From Deltaproteobacteria bacterium (GTDB taxonomy: Bacteria > Desulfobacterota > Deferrimicrobia > Deferrimicrobiales > Deferrimicrobiaceae): a DNA stretch of 8,932 nucleotides. The notes under the pieces are model-generated. The model did not search any database and was not told the origin of the DNA. It saw only the letters and a program-made list of their open reading frames with translations. A program made the translations under genes and the position numbers. This document shows, in pieces, positions 6,081 to 8,932 of the stretch (positions within the stretch are counted from its first letter, which is position 1; each line of letters opens with the position of its first letter). The DNA lies in NCBI GenBank assembly GCA_021802685.1, contig JAJZRM010000093.1, forward strand, positions 1 to 8,932, written 5' to 3'.

Positions 6081-7751
6081 ATGAACCTGGTCCGGACCCG
6101 ACAAGGGGGCTATTCGCTGCGCACCGCCGGTCCGGACGGCATCGAAAAGACGTTCCACAGCCTGTACGACCCCGAGGGCGAAGCCGCCGGGATGGTCGAC
6201 GCTTTCCCTTTCGCCGGCGAGGGGATGATCGTCGTGCTGGGCCTGGGCCTGGGCTACCACCTGGACGAATTGCGGCGGAGGCATCCGCACGCCGACATCG
6301 TGGTGGTCGAGGCGATGTGGGAGATCCTCGATCTCTGCCGGACGCACGGAAGGGGAGTGGAACCGTCGGAGAAGGTCCGCTTCATCGTGGGAACGCCGCC
6401 CGCCGACGCGGTCGCGGAAATATCGAGTATGCATCTCAAGGCCGGGCTGACTCCCCTGGCCGTGTTCACCCTTGCATCCGAAACGGCCGCGCTTCCGGAA
6501 TATTACGGTCCGATCCGGAACGCTCTCGAACGGACGGCCACCTTCCGCCTCTGGGACCGGCTCCGTTACCCCAAGTTCCGGAGCGAGACGCTCACGGTCG
6601 CCCTGTTCGATTTCGGCTACTTCCTGACCGAGGAGATCGCGCGCTCCCTGGAAGCCCTCGGACACTCGGTCGTCCGGGTCCGAGGAAGGAAGGACGAGTC
6701 GTGCGGCGACATCCTGGGGCGCGCCATTGAAACGATCGTCCCGGACCGGCCCGACTTCTTCCTGACCGTGAATCACCTGGGGTTCGACGAGGACGGCGCG
6801 CTGGCGGACCTGTTCCGGGCGATCGAGATGCCTTCCGCGGTCTGGTACGTGGACAGCCCCAACCTCGTCGTCCGGGCGTTTCCGGGAAACGCATCTCCGT
6901 TCAGTTCCGTCTTCGTCTGGGACGATAGCTACCTGGAGACCATGAGATCGATCGGGTTCGAGCACGTTTCGTACCTGCCCCTGGGGGCGGACGAGACGGT
7001 CTTCCGGCCGTTGCGCGTGTCTTCCGGGGAACGAAGGAAGTTCGGCGCCGACGTCGGGTTCGTGGGGAATTCGATGGCCGCGCCGGCGCGGGAGCGGCTC
7101 GCGGAGGTGCCGGCTTCCTTGCGCGCCGCCGTCGAACGGGCCGCGCAGCGCCTCGGCGCGGACCGGGGGATGCCGTTCGCGGAGGCGGCGGAAAGCGCGA
7201 TGGACCGGGACGAACGGGCGGTGTTCGGCGCTTTGCCGGAAAGGGATCGTTCCGCGTTCGAGGCCGCCGTCCTTTGGCGCGCCACGCTTCTTTACCGGCT
7301 TGCATGCCTGCGCTCGATCGAGGAGTTCCGGCCTTGCATCCACGGAGACACCGGATGGAAGGGGCTCGTGAACGGGAAATTCCGCCTCGGTCCCCCGTTG
7401 AATTACTACAAGGAGCTGCCGTCGTTCTACAACGCCTGCAAGGTCAATTTCAACGCCACCAGCATCCAGATGGGCCGGGCCGTCAACCAGAGGGCGTTCG
7501 ACGTCCCGGCCTGCGGGGCCTTCCTGCTCACCGACCGCCAGGGGTCGATCGCGGATCTCTTCGAGGAGGGGAAGGAAGTCGTCACCTACCGGGACCGGGG
7601 AGAGATCGCGGACCTGGCGAGGTTTTACCTGCGCAACGACTCCGCCCGCCGGTCCGTCGCGGAACGCGGGCGGAGCCGGGTCCTCAAGGAGCACACGTAC
7701 AGGCACCGGATCGACACGATCGTCCGAAGGCTGCGGAAGACCTACGGATGA
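6081..7751 (+). CDS. CgeB-like glycosyltransferase with Maf/MptE-like N-terminal region
   Basis: The product has 556 residues and appears to have two parts. Residues 1-160 contain VVLGLGLGYHLDEL (51-64) and ADIVVVEAMWEIL, a nucleotide-binding-like pattern seen at the start of flagellin-modifying Maf (motility-associated factor) proteins and MptE-like proteins. From about residue 170 it resembles the CgeB/DUF3880 glycosyltransferase group: LTVALFDFGYFLTEEIARSLEALGH, PSAVWYVDSPN (251-261), VFVWDDSYLETMRSIGF and YLPLGADETVFRP. The C-terminal GT4-like end carries FYNACKVNFNAT (449-460), MGRAVNQRAFDVPACGAFLLTD and DLFEEGKEVVTY, which is the donor-binding half. A helical insert of about 80 residues (335-415) separates the halves. 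ATG 6081 is 4 bases after the previous stop and has a weak ribosome binding site, so translation is probably coupled. A role in flagellin glycosylation is inferred from the Maf-like part and the neighbours. Confidence 0.82.
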   Translation: MNLVRTRQGGYSLRTAGPDGIEKTFHSLYDPEGEAAGMVDAFPFAGEGMIVVLGLGLGYHLDELRRRHPHADIVVVEAMWEILDLCRTHGRGVEPSEKVRFIVGTPPADAVAEISSMHLKAGLTPLAVFTLASETAALPEYYGPIRNALERTATFRLWDRLRYPKFRSETLTVALFDFGYFLTEEIARSLEALGHSVVRVRGRKDESCGDILGRAIETIVPDRPDFFLTVNHLGFDEDGALADLFRAIEMPSAVWYVDSPNLVVRAFPGNASPFSSVFVWDDSYLETMRSIGFEHVSYLPLGADETVFRPLRVSSGERRKFGADVGFVGNSMAAPARERLAEVPASLRAAVERAAQRLGADRGMPFAEAAESAMDRDERAVFGALPERDRSAFEAAVLWRATLLYRLACLRSIEEFRPCIHGDTGWKGLVNGKFRLGPPLNYYKELPSFYNACKVNFNATSIQMGRAVNQRAFDVPACGAFLLTDRQGSIADLFEEGKEVVTYRDRGEIADLARFYLRNDSARRSVAERGRSRVLKEHTYRHRIDTIVRRLRKTYG

Positions 7752-7785
7752 CCTCGCCGGGAAGACGCTTGAAAGGACAGGGAAG

Positions 7786-8932
7786 ATGAAGATTTCCGTT
7801 TCGATGATCACGCTGGACGAAGAGCGTAATATCGTCCGGGCCGTCGCCTCGTGCGCGTTTGCCGACGAGATCGTGGTGGTCGACGGCGGAAGCGCCGACC
7901 GCACGGTGGAGCTTCTCGAAGCGAACCCGCGCGTCGTCCTGGTCCGCAGCCCCTGGAAAGGGCATTTCGGGGACCAGCGCCAGCGCTCCCTCGACCGGTG
8001 CACGGGCGACTGGGTGATCCGGCTGGACGCAGACGAAGCGTTCTCCGACGAGTTCGAGCGGGGGATCCGCTCCTTCCTCGAAAGCCTCCCCGCGGATGTC
8101 GGAGCGTGCACGATCCGACAGTGCAATCTCGTCGGCGACGAATCGTTCTATTCGAAGGCGTTCGATGATTTCGAACCGGTACCCCGAATCTGGCGGAGAC
8201 GTCCGGAGGTCCGTTGGGAGGGGCGCATCAACGAGCGCATTGTCGGGATCGCCGGAACGAGGATCGGATCCATAAACGCGTACGTCGTCCATTACGGTTT
8301 TCTCGACAGGAAAAGATATTGGGACAAGGGGCTCGCCTACGCGCAGAATCCCGAAAGCGGCTTGAAGAAGGGGGAAGACCTCTACTTCCGGGAATACGAC
8401 ATCCAGCCGCGGCCTCTGAAATCGGCCGTCGGAAGCCATGTGCCTCCCTTCTCGGACGGGGAAGGCGCCAAGGATCCGGGGCGTCCCCGGGTCGCAATCG
8501 TCCGCGGACCGAACCTGAACCCCTGGGAGATGCAGAATTACGAGCCGCTTTCGGATTCGTTCCATCTGACGGCCTACACCACGACGACGCCCAATTTCGA
8601 CATCGGCGGGATCCGCCTCCCCGTCGTCCAGGTGCCTTCCCATCCGGATCATCCCGCGTACATGATGGGGCTGGAATACGCGCTGTTCGACGAGGACCTC
8701 ATCTATTCGGCGGACACGACCTGGATGTTTTCGGGCCAGGCGGCCCGGATCCGGGAGAAATTCGGCAAGAAGCTTGTGTGCCTCCAGTGGGAAAACATTC
8801 CGTTCGCCTACGGGGAGTCGGGGGAGATAAGGGAGCTCAAGGCGGCCGTTCGTGAGCGCGCGGATCACTTCATCGCCGTGACGGAGCGGGCGAAGGAGGC
8901 CCTCGTCCTCGAAGGGGTCGACCCGGGACGGA
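7786..8932 (+). CDS. GT2-GT4 double glycosyltransferase (3' end outside window)
   Basis: An open frame from ATG 7786 runs to the window edge without a stop (382 codons visible). AAAGGA (7772-7777) is the likely ribosome binding site, 8 bases upstream. Residues 1-215 form a short GT2 domain like the WaaE/KdtX type: KISVSMITLDEERNIVRAV, VVVDGGSADRT (30-40), the metal-binding DAD at 81-83 in IRLDADEAF, and the WRRRPEVRWEGRINERI block near 142-158. After a linker a second domain begins at about residue 235 with RVAIVRGPNLNPWEMQNYEPL, the N-terminal half of a GT4 (GT-B) enzyme, followed by DLIYSADTTWMFSGQAARIREKFGK, CLQWENIPFAYGE and RADHFIAVTERAKEAL. One polypeptide would therefore add two sugars or two linkages in turn. 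The GT4 donor-binding half lies beyond the edge. It starts 34 bp after the preceding gene, in the same operon. Confidence 0.85.
   Translation, partial: MKISVSMITLDEERNIVRAVASCAFADEIVVVDGGSADRTVELLEANPRVVLVRSPWKGHFGDQRQRSLDRCTGDWVIRLDADEAFSDEFERGIRSFLESLPADVGACTIRQCNLVGDESFYSKAFDDFEPVPRIWRRRPEVRWEGRINERIVGIAGTRIGSINAYVVHYGFLDRKRYWDKGLAYAQNPESGLKKGEDLYFREYDIQPRPLKSAVGSHVPPFSDGEGAKDPGRPRVAIVRGPNLNPWEMQNYEPLSDSFHLTAYTTTTPNFDIGGIRLPVVQVPSHPDHPAYMMGLEYALFDEDLIYSADTTWMFSGQAARIREKFGKKLVCLQWENIPFAYGESGEIRELKAAVRERADHFIAVTERAKEALVLEGVDPGR

Noticed and set aside
5910..8126. A 738-codon open frame on the minus strand
   Set aside because: It lies opposite the CgeB-like gene and the ends of its neighbours. 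Its composition is rich in Arg, Pro and Gly with no motif, so it is a shadow of GC-rich coding.
1..8932. tRNA or rRNA genes, CRISPR arrays, insertion sequences, attachment sites
   Set aside because: I read both strands for cloverleaf patterns, regularly spaced repeats, transposase motifs and terminal repeats and saw none that I could support.

Overview
The window is GC-rich (third positions dominated by G/C), densely coded and entirely on the + strand. It looks like part of a bacterial flagellar locus in a Gram-negative, possibly deltaproteobacterial (Desulfuromonadota-like) organism or a related high-GC lineage. This placement is inference: it rests on gene order (flagellin, FlaG, FliD, FliS, FliT-like), on the GC bias and on a sigma-54-type promoter sequence. 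No RNA genes, transposases, CRISPR arrays or phage genes were found.

Region 1 (1-3056) is the late flagellar filament block. It holds the 3' end of a flagellin gene (stop at 477-479), a short spacer with a very strong GC hairpin (498-522), flaG, fliD with a TTG start placed directly after the flaG stop, fliS, and a FliT/FlgN-like chaperone gene that overlaps fliS by ATGA. Together these encode the filament subunit, its cap and the export chaperones.

Region 2 (3057-3185) is the only real intergenic gap of note, 129 bp. It carries a near-consensus sigma-54 promoter (TGGCAAG-N4-TTGCA, 3108-3123), an inverted repeat across the predicted start of transcription, and a strong ribosome binding site for the next gene.

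Region 3 (3186-8932, continuing past the right edge) is a tightly packed modification operon. In order it encodes a B12-binding-domain radical SAM enzyme, a GT2 glycosyltransferase with a helical N-terminal extension and an unassigned C-terminal part, a protein that appears to join a Maf/MptE-like N-terminal region to a CgeB-type glycosyltransferase, and a GT2-GT4 double glycosyltransferase cut by the window edge. Its position directly after flagellin, cap and chaperone genes, together with a flagellar-type sigma-54 promoter, suggests that it builds and attaches a glycan, perhaps methylated or otherwise radical-modified, to flagellin. That role is inferred from context and domain content. A surface-polysaccharide role cannot be excluded.
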